A stretch of DNA of 8,388 bases from Spirochaetota bacterium (GTDB lineage: Bacteria > Spirochaetota > UBA4802 > UB4802): contig JAKPOE010000409.1 of assembly GCA_029548025.1 (NCBI GenBank), positions 1-8,388 of the forward strand. Reading direction: 5' to 3'. This document shows positions 7,427 to 8,388 of this stretch, piece after piece; positions within the stretch are counted from its first letter, which is position 1, and every line of letters starts with the position of its first letter. Under the pieces are notes generated by a model. That model ran no database searches and was not told the DNA's origin. It saw only the letters and a program-made list of their open reading frames with translations. Both the position numbers and the translations under genes were made by a program.

Positions 7427-8104
7427 CTAAAAATTATGAATGATATCAGTGCTGGTATTGGTAATCAGGCTAATAAGTTTAACGCTGAAATAAATTATTA
7501 CCAGTACAAGCAAAAACATAATGACTATGTTCATGCGGTCAAGCAGCTTATCCGAAATTGATTCCTGTAATTTGTTTATCATAAAAGCCATCAGAATAAG
7601 GTAACCTGCAAGCCCGCTGCAGCATGCAATTAAAAATGTTATCTTCAATGGAACAGTCATAGTGTTAAAAAGTGCAAGGTCCAGAAGAAGTTTGTAACCA
7701 ATAACCCACCATACAATCATACCGGGGTTGGTTATGGCAATAGTAAAGCCGGTTAAATACGATGTACGCTTTTTATAATGTATATGTGTTTTAAGATGAG
7801 GTGGGATATGTTTGTGCTCGCGATATGAACGGTATAGCAATGCTATGATAACAATGATGCCCAACGAGTAGGTAACAATCTGCACATTATGCTGATGCAA
7901 AAAGTTGCCAATGCCAAAAAGAACAAGGATGCCGTAAATAAGGTCCGATGTAACCGAACCCAGCGCCACAGAGATTGCCGGTTTAAGATGTCCATTAATG
8001 GCTTTTTTTATAACCTCCAGTTGAACGGCACCAACAGGTACTGAAGAAACAAACCCAATAAAAAGCCCAAATGCAAAAAGGAAAAAGATGTGAATTGTAT
8101 ACAT
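7427..8104 (-). CDS. LysE/RhtB-family exporter with histidine-rich loop
   Basis: Inner-membrane exporter of the LysE superfamily, whose characterised members pump out amino acids, metals or other small solutes; the substrate here cannot be read from sequence. Seen: 225 residues from ATG 8104, with about six hydrophobic helices. The first carries the family-type motif SSVPVGAVQLEVIKKA (20-35), followed by ALGSVTSDLIYG (47-58) and TNPG (125-128) after the central loop. That loop, residues 95-112, holds five histidines (97, 99, 103, 107, 109), unusual for an amino-acid exporter and suggestive of metal binding. Start: the frame runs back to 8167, but ATG 8104 has AAGG at 8111-8114 six bases ahead and begins directly at the first helix, as in the family. 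The TAG stop lies 79 bp before the next gene on the same strand. Confidence 0.85.
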   Translation of the reverse strand: MYTIHIFFLFAFGLFIGFVSSVPVGAVQLEVIKKAINGHLKPAISVALGSVTSDLIYGILVLFGIGNFLHQHNVQIVTYSLGIIVIIALLYRSYREHKHIPPHLKTHIHYKKRTSYLTGFTIAITNPGMIVWWVIGYKLLLDLALFNTMTVPLKITFLIACCSGLAGYLILMAFMINKLQESISDKLLDRMNIVIMFLLVLVIIYFSVKLISLITNTSTDIIHNF

Positions 8105-8110
8105 ACCATA

Positions 8111-8114
8111 CCTT
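8111..8114 (-). promoter_or_regulatory. Ribosome binding site that sets the LysE-type gene start
   Basis: AAGG on the minus strand with a 6-base spacer to ATG 8104. It supports the 225-residue protein over a 246-residue version starting at 8167, whose extra N-terminus is polar and unlike the family. Confidence 0.6.
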
Positions 8115-8167
8115 ATCAGAATGAAATCATAATCTATACGGTACAAATTATGTATAAAAAGTTGCAA

Positions 8168-8193
8168 GTATTTTTTAATTTTTTACAAAATAC
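8168..8193. repeat. AT-rich inverted repeat (possible hairpin)
   Basis: A 26-bp inverted repeat: seven perfect outer pairs (GTATTTT with AAAATAC), one G/A mismatch, three inner pairs and an AAAA loop. It lies 85 bp after the stop of the rightmost gene and 63 bp before the LysE-type start. It has only one GC pair and no adjacent T-run, so it is a poor intrinsic terminator; an operator or chance AT-rich symmetry are alternatives. Confidence 0.35.
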
Positions 8194-8236
8194 ATTTTTA
8201 ATGGATATTTTCTGTATGTTTATAGTGCTTCGACAA

Positions 8237-8256
8237 CCATAGAAGAGCCATAGAAG
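8237..8256. repeat. Two 9-bp direct repeats, CCATAGAAG, 11 bp apart
   Basis: CCATAGAAG at 8237-8245 and 8248-8256, with a 2-bp gap. The one-turn spacing suits a tandem protein-binding site upstream of the LysE-type gene. No function is shown. Apart from this and the inverted repeat I see nothing in 8105-8278. Confidence 0.35.
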
Positions 8257-8278
8257 CAAAACACATAGTTAAAACATG

Positions 8279-8388
8279 TCATTTATTTTGTTTCTTCTTT
8301 TGTTCCTCTATTTCCTGTGGTGTTAGCTTTTTCCCTTTTAATATAATCTTTCGTATTGATTCTTTAGAAAAGTCATCTTCAAAAACAA
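8279..8388 (-). CDS. C-terminal fragment of an unrecognised protein (N-terminus beyond window)
   Basis: The last 35 codons of a minus-strand frame entering from the right edge and ending at TGA 8279-8281. The visible tail begins VFEDDFSKESIRKIILKGKK and ends in a run of E, Q and K residues, a composition typical of a real, soluble C-terminus with a short amphipathic helix. Too little remains for a family call. It is separated from the LysE-type gene by 174 bp, so it is probably a different transcription unit. Confidence 0.55.
   Translation of the reverse strand, partial: VFEDDFSKESIRKIILKGKKLTPQEIEEQKKKQNK

Noticed and set aside
8105..8167. Longer LysE-type protein starting at 8167
   Set aside because: The extra 21 residues are polar and charged ahead of the first helix, and a better ribosome site precedes ATG 8104.
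1..8388. tRNA genes, rRNA, CRISPR arrays, insertion sequences or riboswitches
   Set aside because: No cloverleaf, regularly spaced repeat array, transposase motif or long structured leader was seen; all gaps are under 180 bp.

Overview
The window is an AT-rich (roughly one-third GC by eye), densely packed bacterial chromosome segment. It has standard genetic-code ORFs, AAGG-type Shine-Dalgarno sites, a lipobox lipoprotein and a quinone-linked periplasmic disulfide-forming enzyme, so the cell has an extracytoplasmic compartment with oxidative protein folding. No marker fixes the phylum. A diderm lineage such as the Spirochaetota would fit, but that is a guess. There are no rRNA, tRNA, CRISPR, IS or phage genes.

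Layout. (1) Positions 1-3462, minus strand: one very large intact reading frame that runs off the left edge. It encodes a SWIM zinc finger plus SNF2/Swi2 ATPase, and probably lacks only its last few dozen residues here. (2) Positions 3463-3607: a divergent, A-tract-rich promoter region. (3) Positions 3608-5874, plus strand: a two-gene unit made of a lipoprotein with a probable beta-propeller-like domain and a VKOR-DsbA fusion, which makes disulfide bonds in the periplasm. (4) Positions 5875-8104, minus strand: a LysE-family exporter, two unrecognised proteins (one soluble, one membrane-anchored) and a dCMP deaminase whose start overlaps the previous stop as ATGA. The last three are packed with 7-bp or negative gaps; a 79-bp gap separates them from the exporter. 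(5) Positions 8105-8278: a 174-bp gap with an AT-rich inverted repeat and a 9-bp direct repeat. (6) Positions 8279-8388, minus strand: the lysine-rich C-terminal end of another gene.

The plus-strand and minus-strand units converge with no base between their stop codons (TAA directly followed by the complement of TAA), so transcription of each must end inside the other's coding region or be tolerated.

Functionally this looks like ordinary but under-characterised chromosomal content: chromatin/DNA remodelling ATPase, envelope disulfide chemistry with a possible client lipoprotein, pyrimidine deoxynucleotide supply and small-solute or ion export. I see no clear defence, secretion or biosynthetic system. 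The points most worth a second look are the lipoprotein/VKOR-DsbA pairing, the histidine-rich loop of the LysE-type exporter, the large unassigned middle of the SNF2 protein and the unknown pair coupled to dCMP deaminase.
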